6,875 bases of DNA from JAHEDH01 sp963745865 (GCA_963745865.1 CAVUYZ010000011.1:1-6875); one strand, 5' to 3'. Shown: positions 1-6,470, numbered from the stretch's first letter. Numbers and translations: made by a program. Notes: generated from the letters alone by a model not told the origin.

Positions 1-60
1 ACTCGGCTGGACGCCCTGATCATCGCCGGCCGGCGAGAGCACGGGCCGCGAATCGGTCAT
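1..60 (-). CDS. Possible N-terminal fragment of a gene leaving the window
   Basis: An ATG at 60 on the minus strand opens a frame of 20 codons with no stop that runs off the left edge; it begins MTDSRPVLSPAGDD. It lies 20 bases beyond the stop of the dehydrogenase gene on the same strand, as a next operon gene would. No strong ribosome binding site is visible (only a weak purine stretch, GAGCGGG). The plus strand is also open here, so coding is not proven. The product is not recognisable from 20 residues. Confidence 0.3.
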   Translation of the reverse strand, partial: MTDSRPVLSPAGDDQGVQPS

Positions 61-80
61 GTGCCCGCTCTGCGAGAGGA

Positions 81-899
81 TCAGTCGCGGAGGGTCTTGC
101 CGAGTTCGCTGAAGCCCGAGGTGGACTGCTGCCACGTGCGGCCGAGGATGGCTCCGCCATCGACGACCAGATCCACACCATTGACGAACGTCGACTCGTC
201 CGATGCCAGGAACACGACAGCGTCGGCGATGTCGGACGGGTCGCCGACGGGTCCTCCCGAGATGGCATCCAGCCGCCCGATCCGAGCCTCGGCCTCGTCT
301 GCGGTCAGTCCCGCCGACCGACCGAAGATCGGAGTGGCAATGAAACCCGGAGAGATGGCGTTGGTGCGGACACCCCGTTCGATGGTTTCGATGGCGACCG
401 AACGCGTCAGATGGGCGACCGCCGCTTTGCATGCCGAGTAGATGTGAGGGCCGTATCCGGCTCGACGCCCGGCAACGCTTGCGTTGTTCACGATCGAGCC
501 GGACCCCTGTTCGAACATGATCGGGGTGACATGTTTCATCCCGAACATGACCGAGCGGAGCAGGAGCGCCACCGTGTCGTCGAAGTCTGCAGCGTTGATG
601 TTGCGGATGCTCCCACCGACTCCCGGCGCCCCGGCATTGTTGAACAGCGAATCGATCCTTCCGTGTCGGTCAACGGTGTGGGACACCGCAGCGGCGACAT
701 CGGACTCGCTCATGACATCGGCTCGAACGAACGACACCGCGTCCGATCCGATCGACGAGATGATCTCGGCTGCCTTGTCCGCTCGACGGCCGGTGAAGAC
801 GACGCTGGCACCCTCCTCGACGAAGCGCTCCACGGTTCTGCGACCGATTCCACTCGTTCCGCCCGTGATCAGCGCCACGTGGCTGTCCAATCGACCCAT
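81..899 (-). CDS. Short-chain dehydrogenase/reductase (SDR), classical type
   Basis: A 272-residue cytosolic NAD(P)-dependent oxidoreductase that probably interconverts an alcohol and a ketone; the substrate is unknown. The dinucleotide-binding TGGTSGIG motif is at residues 12-19, NNAG at 87-90, the catalytic Ser at 141 (in NNAS), and the YxxxK pair at Tyr154 and Lys158. The PGFIATP segment and the C-terminal VDGGA are also standard. The TGRR stretch after the second beta strand (36-39) lacks the acidic residue of NAD-preferring enzymes, so NADP(H) is the likelier cofactor (inference). The Asn that usually completes the catalytic tetrad in the VN-L-x-G-V segment aligns with Leu113 here. The start at 899 is chosen because AGGAG sits 6 bases upstream; an in-frame ATG at 953 would add 18 residues lying outside the Rossmann fold. 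It is divergent from the SirB1-like gene, across 40 bases. Confidence 0.94.
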   Translation of the reverse strand: MGRLDSHVALITGGTSGIGRRTVERFVEEGASVVFTGRRADKAAEIISSIGSDAVSFVRADVMSESDVAAAVSHTVDRHGRIDSLFNNAGAPGVGGSIRNINAADFDDTVALLLRSVMFGMKHVTPIMFEQGSGSIVNNASVAGRRAGYGPHIYSACKAAVAHLTRSVAIETIERGVRTNAISPGFIATPIFGRSAGLTADEAEARIGRLDAISGGPVGDPSDIADAVVFLASDESTFVNGVDLVVDGGAILGRTWQQSTSGFSELGKTLRD

Positions 900-905
900 G
901 AGAAT

Positions 906-910
906 CTCCT
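906..910 (-). promoter_or_regulatory. Ribosome binding site deciding the SDR start
   Basis: AGGAG on the minus strand, 6 bases before the ATG at 899. It supports the MGRLDSHVALITGG start over the upstream ATG at 953. Confidence 0.75.
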
Positions 911-939
911 CTGAAACGATGTGAGCGTACCCTTCCGAG

Positions 940-1551
940 GTGACCGCAATCATCGATCGAGCTGCACAACTCGCCGAACATGTCGAAGACGATCGCCTCG
1001 ACCTCGCCAGTATCGAGGTTGCCAGATTTGCCTATCCGCACCTCGATCCGGCGACGGTTCTCGACCGTCTGGATTCCCTTGCGAGCGAAATCCAGGGAGT
1101 CACCCACCTGGCGATGCGACGGGTCATTGCAATCCGCCACGGCATCGGCGGCAACGTCGACGACTATCCCAATCCGGACAATTCGTTCATCAATCGTGTG
1201 CTCGAGACCAGGCGCGGCCTGCCGATCACGCTGTCGATCATCTGGATGGAGGTCGGGCGGCGGGCTGGCCTGGAGATGCAGGGAGTCGCCCTTCCCGGAC
1301 ACTTCGTCGTCTACGCAGCCGGCCAGATGGTGGATCCGTTCCACTACGGCGAAGCGATCGGCTTCGACGAGGCTGCCGGCCTGATTGCCAGCGCAATCGG
1401 CGGCGACCCGAGGCTCGACAAGCGCTGGCTCGAGCCGGTTCCGACCCGAGACATCGTCAGACGGCTGCTTCGCAATCTCGAGAGTTCCTACGCGGCCGAC
1501 GCCGACGAACACGAATGGGTCTCGGCCTGTCTGGCCGTGCTGATGGATTGA
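940..1551 (+). CDS. SirB1-type transglutaminase-like protein
   Basis: A 203-residue soluble protein of the SirB1/transglutaminase-like family, whose biochemical role is poorly known. The family signature is clear: GNxxDYxxPxNSFINRVLETRRGLPITLS (residues 71-99), then GRRAGLEMQGVALPGHF (106-122) and DPFHYG (132-137). The His121 and Asp132 positions of the transglutaminase triad are kept. The place where a catalytic Cys would be expected (PITLS) has none, so protease-like activity is doubtful; this is common in SirB1 relatives. The C-terminal RRLLRNLESSY helix matches the start of the tail that in longer relatives carries tetratricopeptide-like helices, but the protein stops soon after it. It starts with GTG at 940: an in-frame TGA at 922-924 excludes anything longer. 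The ribosome binding site is weak, so a leaderless or short-leader mRNA is possible. Confidence 0.88.
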   Translation: MTAIIDRAAQLAEHVEDDRLDLASIEVARFAYPHLDPATVLDRLDSLASEIQGVTHLAMRRVIAIRHGIGGNVDDYPNPDNSFINRVLETRRGLPITLSIIWMEVGRRAGLEMQGVALPGHFVVYAAGQMVDPFHYGEAIGFDEAAGLIASAIGGDPRLDKRWLEPVPTRDIVRRLLRNLESSYAADADEHEWVSACLAVLMD

Positions 1552-1566
1552 CGGCGATACCGACCA

Positions 1567-1593
1567 CGGAGCTGGGTCGGGAGACCAGCTCCG
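1567..1593. terminator. Hairpin between convergent genes
   Basis: CGGAGCTGG (1567-1575) and CCAGCTCCG (1585-1593) are perfect complements. In another register, a 7 bp stem plus GGTC/GACC closes on a GGGA tetraloop of the GNRA type, with one bulged G. It lies between the stop of the SirB1-like gene (1551) and the stop of the opposing lipoprotein gene (1614), where a shared transcription end is expected. Neither side has a clear run of T, so a classic intrinsic terminator is not shown; it may instead stabilise the 3' ends. Confidence 0.5.
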
Positions 1594-1613
1594 CGATCGG
1601 CCGCTGCCGGATC

Positions 1614-3095
1614 TCAGCCCTCGAGGAAGAAGGCCAGGTGGAACGCCGGCAGATCCTCGCCTGGATGGTCTGCCTCGTAGGTCAACTGCGGGATCCTGAA
1701 GTTCTGCTGCCCAGGAGACTCCTTTCCCTTGTATATCGCGGGGTACAGATCGAGGAAGTGCCAACCGGCGCTCCCGACCGCAGAGAGAACGATCTCCACG
1801 TCGCCTTGGCTGTTGAATCCGCACGCGTACCCGACATAGGAGTTGTCGTAGGTCAGCGTGTATATGTTGGCGGTCTCAGTCCACCCGACTCCGGTGATGT
1901 TGATGGCGATCTCCGCTCCCCACGGGCCCCGTGCCGGCGTGAAGGAGGCGACCGATGGTGTGATTTCGAAATCGACGCTGGCGACCGGATCACCATCGAC
2001 GACCGCCTCGATCCGGTGAGGGCCTCCCACGTCGTGAGGTGCCACCGCATTGGATGACACCCGACCGTCGGCATCGGCCACCGCAGACCCCAGGCTCACG
2101 GCCTGCTCATCCCATCCGTTTCCACTCACGCGATTCCCGACGACCCGATACCACAGGAACTCCACGTTCGTCCCCGGGCCGAAGCCTTCGCCCTTCAGCG
2201 TGAACTCGGTCTCGACCGGTCCGGATTCGTAGTCGGTGGACAGCTGAGGTCCCGAGGAGCCGGCAGTGGTTCGTTCAGGTCGCGGCACGGGGGGCTGATT
2301 CTGATCCTCGATCGCAGGCGGGAGGACCGGTTCACCCTCGGTGATCGTGAAGACTGCGTCGAAAACGGGGATGTCAGGGCGTGGCGACTGCTGTGGATTC
2401 AGATACGGGAAGGTGTAGGCACCTCTCAGAATCGAGATTCGGTGAGGTCCCGGTGCACCGCTCGCCGGAATCACCGCGCGAGCGTGCCCGTCGGTGGTGA
2501 CAGCAGACATGAACCCCGTGAAGACGTTGTCGTAGACGACCGTCCGCGTGTTCTCGAGCGACTGGTATCCCATACCGATCACCTCGATCGTGATCGGGGT
2601 TCCAACCGGGCCCTGGTCCGGGGTGACCCTCACCTCGATGTCGACATCGAACAGGGCCTTGTTGCGGATGACGCCATCGCCGTCGACCAGACGGACATCG
2701 TGGCCGAATCCAAATCCCTCGGGAACGACGAAGCTGGTAGAGACGTTTCCGGAGGAGTCCGTCGTCACGGTTCCGAGCTCGCTGACCACCTCGTTGTGCG
2801 ACCGACCGTGATACTCCTCGTCACGGTCTCCCTCCAGGACCCAGTTCCCGTCGGCTGTGACCCACTGGATGGCGAGCCCGACGTCTGGTGGCAGCCCTTC
2901 CCCGGTGAGGGAGACCGTCGCGCCCGGCGGTCCGCTGCTCGGTTCGAGCAGCATCGAGCCGGTGATCTCCATCGAAGGCGCCTCGGTTGTTCCTCCCTCT
3001 TGCTCGGTACCGGTCTCGGCTGCGCTCTGAGCGCAGCCCGCGACGAGCACCACGACCGCCACGACGCTGACCCGACCTCTCCACTGACGGTTCAT
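1614..3095 (-). CDS. Lipoprotein with duplicated Ig-like (IPT/TIG-like) modules
   Basis: 493 residues. A type II signal peptide (basic MNRQWRGR, hydrophobic VVAVVVLV) ends in a LVAGC lipobox, giving lipidation at Cys21 and a location on the outer face of the membrane. An acidic, threonine-containing linker (22-45) follows. The body is two copies of a two-module unit. Modules A1 (about 48-152) and A2 (285-378) share SGP-x(6)-L-x-GEG and a W about 10-12 residues later. Modules B1 (153-254) and B2 (379-493) share TPxxGPxG, a G-x-G-aromatic motif, YDNxxxGx and a late GPH or GWH. The copies are joined by a proline-rich linker (255-283). The GP-x-G plus GxG pattern resembles IPT/TIG immunoglobulin-like folds. 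No catalytic motif is seen, so an adhesive, scaffolding or ligand-binding role is inferred. It is the last gene of the operon, starting 4 bases after the previous stop, with GAGGAA about 11 bases before the ATG. Confidence 0.85.
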   Translation of the reverse strand: MNRQWRGRVSVVAVVVLVAGCAQSAAETGTEQEGGTTEAPSMEITGSMLLEPSSGPPGATVSLTGEGLPPDVGLAIQWVTADGNWVLEGDRDEEYHGRSHNEVVSELGTVTTDSSGNVSTSFVVPEGFGFGHDVRLVDGDGVIRNKALFDVDIEVRVTPDQGPVGTPITIEVIGMGYQSLENTRTVVYDNVFTGFMSAVTTDGHARAVIPASGAPGPHRISILRGAYTFPYLNPQQSPRPDIPVFDAVFTITEGEPVLPPAIEDQNQPPVPRPERTTAGSSGPQLSTDYESGPVETEFTLKGEGFGPGTNVEFLWYRVVGNRVSGNGWDEQAVSLGSAVADADGRVSSNAVAPHDVGGPHRIEAVVDGDPVASVDFEITPSVASFTPARGPWGAEIAINITGVGWTETANIYTLTYDNSYVGYACGFNSQGDVEIVLSAVGSAGWHFLDLYPAIYKGKESPGQQNFRIPQLTYEADHPGEDLPAFHLAFFLEG

Positions 3096-3099
3096 CAGA

Positions 3100-3654
3100 T
3101 CAGGTTTCCTCGATCGTCTCGAGCACCTCGTCTGTGATCGTCAGCAGCGAAGATTCGACGTTGAACTGACTGAACGTTCCGGTGCGACCATCGTTGCCTG
3201 TCGCCACGATCTCGTATCCCAGCGTCCCGGTCGGATAGTCGACGGGCACGTCGAACGAAACCGTCCAGAAGAAGTCGTTGGGATTCTCGCGCGGATGCGG
3301 TCCATACCTCATCGCCAACTGCTGGCCGTCGCTGAGCTCCACCACGACTCCGGACAGCGCCTCGTCTCCGAGACCCTCTCCGGTCACCGGGTCGGTCACC
3401 CTGGCACGCCATACGATCTCCGAGTTCCTCGGGTAACGGTTTCCGAGGACGCAGACCTGGGTCGCGCTCTGATCATCGGAAATGTTCAGTGGCCCCCAGA
3501 CGATGTCGGCCGCCACTGCGAGGTTGGTCTGCACCGGCGCCGTCGTCGTGGTGGTGTCGGCAGCGTCGTCGCCGCACGCCGGGAGCAGCAGCGAGAGCAC
3601 TGCAACCACGCAGATCGACACCGTGGCCTTCCGCTTCATCCGCTTCGGGATCAT
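3100..3654 (-). CDS. Small lipoprotein with Ig-like domain, function unknown
   Basis: 184 residues. The basic N-terminus MIPKRMKRK and a hydrophobic segment lead to the lipobox LPAC (Cys27), then GDD and a TTTTTA linker typical of actinobacterial lipoproteins. The mature domain (about 42-170) is rich in predicted beta strands: IVWRARVTDPVTGEGL, VVVELSDGQQ, a distinctive GPHPRENPNDFFWTVSFDVP stretch, then DYPTGTLGYEIVATGNDGRTGTFSQF. This reads as a single Ig-like sandwich. No catalytic or cofactor motif is visible; one cysteine (in TQVCVLG) remains in the mature domain. The start is placed at the second of two adjacent ATGs (3654), where AGGAGG is 4 bases away; the first (3657) leaves only 1 base. 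It follows the Ig/TM gene by 58 bases with no convincing promoter between, so it is probably in the same operon. Confidence 0.85.
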   Translation of the reverse strand: MIPKRMKRKATVSICVVAVLSLLLPACGDDAADTTTTTAPVQTNLAVAADIVWGPLNISDDQSATQVCVLGNRYPRNSEIVWRARVTDPVTGEGLGDEALSGVVVELSDGQQLAMRYGPHPRENPNDFFWTVSFDVPVDYPTGTLGYEIVATGNDGRTGTFSQFNVESSLLTITDEVLETIEET

Positions 3655-3658
3655 CATT

Positions 3659-3664
3659 CCTCCT
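3659..3664 (-). promoter_or_regulatory. Ribosome binding site of the small lipoprotein gene
   Basis: A perfect AGGAGG on the minus strand, followed by A and two tandem ATG codons. Spacing favours the second ATG (3654). It is the strongest internal site in the operon and may raise the yield of this lipoprotein relative to its neighbours. Confidence 0.7.
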
Positions 3665-3712
3665 TGATTCGAGTCGTTCTCTCTCTGGATCGCACAAGAC
3701 GGGGCACGTGAC

Positions 3713-4285
3713 TCACGTCATCGCCGCCTCCGTCTCTCGCGAGGGGCGGCGGATGTCCCTGACCAACGACACCGTCACCAGCACGAAGAACAGCCACAAT
3801 CCGGCCACGACGATCCCCATGACCCTCGGCGCCACGGTCCGGAGGGTCGCCAGTTGCGACTCGGGCCGCTCGGCCGGCATTGGCACCACCCGCGACGGGG
3901 GGAAGGACACCGCGCCAAGACCGGTGGCGGGTGCGAGACCCACCGACGCATCGCCGGCATACTTGGCCTCGATCGTGTGGCTCGTCGCACGCGGGACGAA
4001 CGGAATTCGGGCTTCGCCGGTCGCCCCGGTCATTGCGCGACCCAGATAGGCGGTCCGTGACCCGAGCAGCTCGACTTGAACACGAAACTCGATCTCGGCT
4101 CCGCCGATGGGCGTCCCATCGGACTGGGTGAGGATCGCTGCCACCGAATCGGCCACCTCGGGGACGGGTGCCGGGACGGCACGAACACTGATCTGAGTTT
4201 CGATGCCCTCCTGTGCTGCGGCTGTGCCCACCAGCGAGAGCGCCAATACGAACCCGAAGATGACCGAACCGATAGACCGTTTCAT
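3713..4285 (-). CDS. Single-pass membrane protein with Ig-like ectodomain
   Basis: 190 residues. The Sec signal peptide MKRSIGSVIFGFVLALSLVG ends near TAAA/QE (residues 24-25). An extracytoplasmic domain of about 110 residues has the pattern of a bacterial Ig-like sandwich: AAILTQSDGTPIGGAEIEF, then TGATGEARIPF and IEAKYAGD. A proline-containing linker leads to one transmembrane helix (about 155-175, MGIVVAGLWLFFVLVTVSLV) and a basic tail (RDIRRPSR), giving a type I topology. Its ATG overlaps the stop of the NrfD gene in an ATGA, so translation is probably coupled and the product is likely a partner of that subunit. The frame stays open upstream to 6028 as a shadow of the two genes before it; the signal peptide shows where this gene really begins. 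No enzyme motif is seen; a structural or assembly role is inferred. Confidence 0.85.
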   Translation of the reverse strand: MKRSIGSVIFGFVLALSLVGTAAAQEGIETQISVRAVPAPVPEVADSVAAILTQSDGTPIGGAEIEFRVQVELLGSRTAYLGRAMTGATGEARIPFVPRATSHTIEAKYAGDASVGLAPATGLGAVSFPPSRVVPMPAERPESQLATLRTVAPRVMGIVVAGLWLFFVLVTVSLVRDIRRPSRETEAAMT

Positions 4286-5616
4286 GTCCGTGCCTCTCGA
4301 CTTGGCGCGGCCTGCTCGGCCTCGATCTCCTCGATCTCGTGGATGGCGAGAACGGGCACCCACCGGAACAACATCATCAGCAGAAGGGGAATTGCAGCGA
4401 CCGCCGCCACCGTCACGACGATTTCGACCCACGACGGTGCATAGGTCCCGATCTCGTCGCCAATGAGAGCCTGGGTCAGCGGCGGCACGATCATGATGAA
4501 GCGCTTGAGATGCAGCGACAGCGCGACGAGGACAGCCGCGATCGTGACCCCGGTCACCGTGCGAGTCTTCGGAATCGCCACGAGGGCGATCGGTATCACG
4601 AGGCCGGTCACGACGAAGGTCCAGAAGAGAGGAGAGAACCGATCGAGAACCACGGCGAACAGCACTCCCTCGGCGGACTGCTCGCCCACGTATCCCTCCG
4701 TGGTCACCTCGGTGAACAGCAGGTAGGCGTAGGCGATGCCAAGAGCCACCATGATGTAGCCGAGATTCACGAACGCCTTGCGAGGCATCACGTCTTGGAG
4801 TCGATAGGCCCGTCGATAGGCCGCCGCGGCGATCACGACGACCGCGACCCCCGAATAGATCGCCGCGACGACGAAATAGGGCCCGAATATGGTCGAGTGC
4901 CATCCGGGTCGACTCGTCAGGGAAAAGGCGTACGACAGCACGGTGTGAACCATCACCGCCAGCGGGATGATCACGATGGAGATCATGGTGAGCGCGCGTT
5001 CGAGGTGCTGACGCTGCTCGATCCCGCCGACCCAGCCCCTCCCCCACCAGTTCTTGAACCAGCTTCGCCACCGGCCGAGCGGAACGTCGTCGGGGATGAG
5101 CGCCATGTCTGGGATCAGCGGAAGGGCGAACAGAACGATCGTCGCGAACAGATACGTCACGATCGCGACCATGTCCCATGCGATCGGTGAATCGATCTGA
5201 AAGCGCGTGAACATCTCCCATGCCCTCTCGGGGCGACCCAGATGGATGATCGGGAACAGCGCCCCGACGCTCAGCGTCACCAGAGCCGATGCCTCGGCGA
5301 TTCGAGAGATCGGTCCGCGCCAGGACGCATGCGTGAGTCGCAGGATCGCCGAGACCATCGCACCGCCGTAACTGAACCCGATGAGCGAGACGAGGTCGAC
5401 GGTGTAGATGCCCCAGAAGACGTCGTCGGAGAGCCCCGTCACTCCGATCCCGGTCGCCCACTGGTAGGCGAACGCGCCGATACCAGCCGCAACGAAAGCT
5501 CCGAGCACCGCTGCGGTCAGCTTCCAGAGCCATCCCACCGGGGCCGCCATCGGAGCAACCGCCGAGCGACGGACCTCGGGGATGCTCTCTACCGCCGAAG
5601 TTGGATGGTTGGACAT
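4282..5616 (-). CDS. NrfD/PsrC-family quinone-interacting membrane subunit (ActC-like)
   Basis: 444 residues with about nine or ten hydrophobic helices, roughly at 33-53, 70-93, 109-125, 147-168, 209-231, 245-268, 285-305, 327-348, 354-370 and 397-417. Members of this family exchange electrons between membrane quinones and an attached iron-sulfur subunit. Recognisable motifs are GVTGLSDDVFWG (58-69), FPIIHLGRP (121-129), WD (147-148), LIPDMAL (167-173), VHTVLSY (223-229), PGWHSTIFGPYF (237-248), LKRFIMIV (370-377) and TYAPSWVEI (391-399). This set is closer, from memory of the family, to the ActC/HmcC-like branch than to short eight-helix NrfD proteins. The start at ATG 5616 is 2 bases after the stop of the iron-sulfur gene, with GGAG 8 bases upstream; a TTG at 5622 is less likely. 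The C-terminus is acidic and cytosolic or peripheral (EIEEIEAE). Confidence 0.94.
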   Translation of the reverse strand: MSNHPTSAVESIPEVRRSAVAPMAAPVGWLWKLTAAVLGAFVAAGIGAFAYQWATGIGVTGLSDDVFWGIYTVDLVSLIGFSYGGAMVSAILRLTHASWRGPISRIAEASALVTLSVGALFPIIHLGRPERAWEMFTRFQIDSPIAWDMVAIVTYLFATIVLFALPLIPDMALIPDDVPLGRWRSWFKNWWGRGWVGGIEQRQHLERALTMISIVIIPLAVMVHTVLSYAFSLTSRPGWHSTIFGPYFVVAAIYSGVAVVVIAAAAYRRAYRLQDVMPRKAFVNLGYIMVALGIAYAYLLFTEVTTEGYVGEQSAEGVLFAVVLDRFSPLFWTFVVTGLVIPIALVAIPKTRTVTGVTIAAVLVALSLHLKRFIMIVPPLTQALIGDEIGTYAPSWVEIVVTVAAVAAIPLLLMMLFRWVPVLAIHEIEEIEAEQAAPSREART

Positions 5617-5618
5617 GC

Positions 5619-6470
5619 TCAATACTCCAGATCCTGTCCATGGCCTGCGATGTAGTACACCCGTGGATCCGTGCCCAGTTCCTCGCGGAACCGGAAGGCA
5701 TCGTTCTCGCGCAGGAATCTCGACAGGACGACGGTCTCACGCTTGTTGCTTGCCGAGTCCGTGACGAGATTCCCCACGTAGATCGCCCCCATCGAACACG
5801 CGGACAGACACGCCGGATACTGGTTCTCGGCGAGCTCGTGGACGCACATGACACACTTGCCGACGGTGCCGGTGCGCTGGGGAACCGTGAACTCCGGTCG
5901 ATCGTCGTGGAATTCGGCGGCGACTTCGTGCTGGTCCTTCCAGTTGAACACCCGGACGTCGTAGGGACAGGCGGCCATGCACATACGACATCCGATGCAG
6001 ACCGACTGATCGACGACCACCGTGCCATCGGGGCGGTGGTATGTGGCGCTCACCGGGCATGCTCGTGTGCAGGGGGCATTCTGGCACTGCATGCACAGGA
6101 CCGGCATGGCGTACGACCTGCCCTGGACGTCCTCCAACTCGTAGACCTTGATCCACTCGATGTCCTCATCGAGGTGATGCTCCTGCTGACAACCCTTGAT
6201 GCACTCGCGACAGCCATCACACAGACGGAGGTCGAAGACCATGACCCACTGGTGCGCAGGGTCGAGCTGGGTCGCGTCGCTGGCCAGGTCTTCGGCGGCC
6301 AGAACTCGCCCGAGCATTCCTCCAGCGGCGGCAAACCCGATGCCCGCCGCACTCGCTCTGAAGATGAATTCGCGCCGAGATACCTCCGTGAGATGGTCGA
6401 GCGGTCCCGTGACTGCTGCGGGAATCTCACTCTCGGTCCGATCCCCTTCCTGGGGGTTCCCGACGGCCAC
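5619..6470 (-). CDS. Tat-exported four-cluster [4Fe-4S] ferredoxin subunit
   Basis: 283 residues, of the PsrB/NrfC/HybA-like electron-transfer family. A long n-region precedes a twin-arginine motif SRREFIF (31-37) and a hydrophobic segment, so the protein should fold with its clusters in the cytoplasm and be exported by Tat. Sixteen cysteines form four groups: C84/87/90/94, C126/129/134/138, C158/161/164/168 and C206/209/221/225, enough for four [4Fe-4S] clusters. The C-terminal DPRVYYIAG is usual in this family. The start is the GTG at 6470, with AGGAGG 7 bases upstream; the longer frame from the ATG at 6578 would be an unusual N-terminus and would run through the 24-base operator-like repeat. 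It is the first gene of the operon and should wire the adjacent NrfD subunit to a partner. No molybdopterin subunit accompanies it. Confidence 0.94.
   Translation of the reverse strand: MAVGNPQEGDRTESEIPAAVTGPLDHLTEVSRREFIFRASAAGIGFAAAGGMLGRVLAAEDLASDATQLDPAHQWVMVFDLRLCDGCRECIKGCQQEHHLDEDIEWIKVYELEDVQGRSYAMPVLCMQCQNAPCTRACPVSATYHRPDGTVVVDQSVCIGCRMCMAACPYDVRVFNWKDQHEVAAEFHDDRPEFTVPQRTGTVGKCVMCVHELAENQYPACLSACSMGAIYVGNLVTDSASNKRETVVLSRFLRENDAFRFREELGTDPRVYYIAGHGQDLEY

Noticed and set aside
23..36. 14-base perfect palindrome TCGCCGGCCGGCGA
   Set aside because: It has no loop or T-run, lies in possible coding sequence, and such GC palindromes are expected by chance in this base composition.
900..953. 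18-residue N-terminal extension of the SDR from the ATG at 953
   Set aside because: It overlaps the divergent gene and lies outside the Rossmann fold, while the ATG at 899 has a good AGGAG.
670..1824. Long minus-strand open frame of 384 codons
   Set aside because: It covers the SDR start, the SirB1-like gene and the convergent gap in a wrong frame, and its composition is typical of a shadow.
921..2057. Long plus-strand open frame of 378 codons
   Set aside because: Arg/Pro/Ser-rich translation overlapping the SirB1-like gene in another frame and antisense to the large lipoprotein. It is a GC-rich shadow with no domain.
4339..5190. Plus-strand open frame of 283 codons inside the NrfD gene
   Set aside because: Asp/Arg/His-rich antisense of a membrane protein; no start signal and no plausible fold.
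4286..6028. Minus-strand open frame continuous with the Ig/TM protein, which would give a 771-residue product
   Set aside because: Its upstream part is rich in Arg, Ser and Gly and runs out of frame through the NrfD and iron-sulfur genes, whose family motifs are unmistakable. The true gene starts at the signal peptide at 4285.
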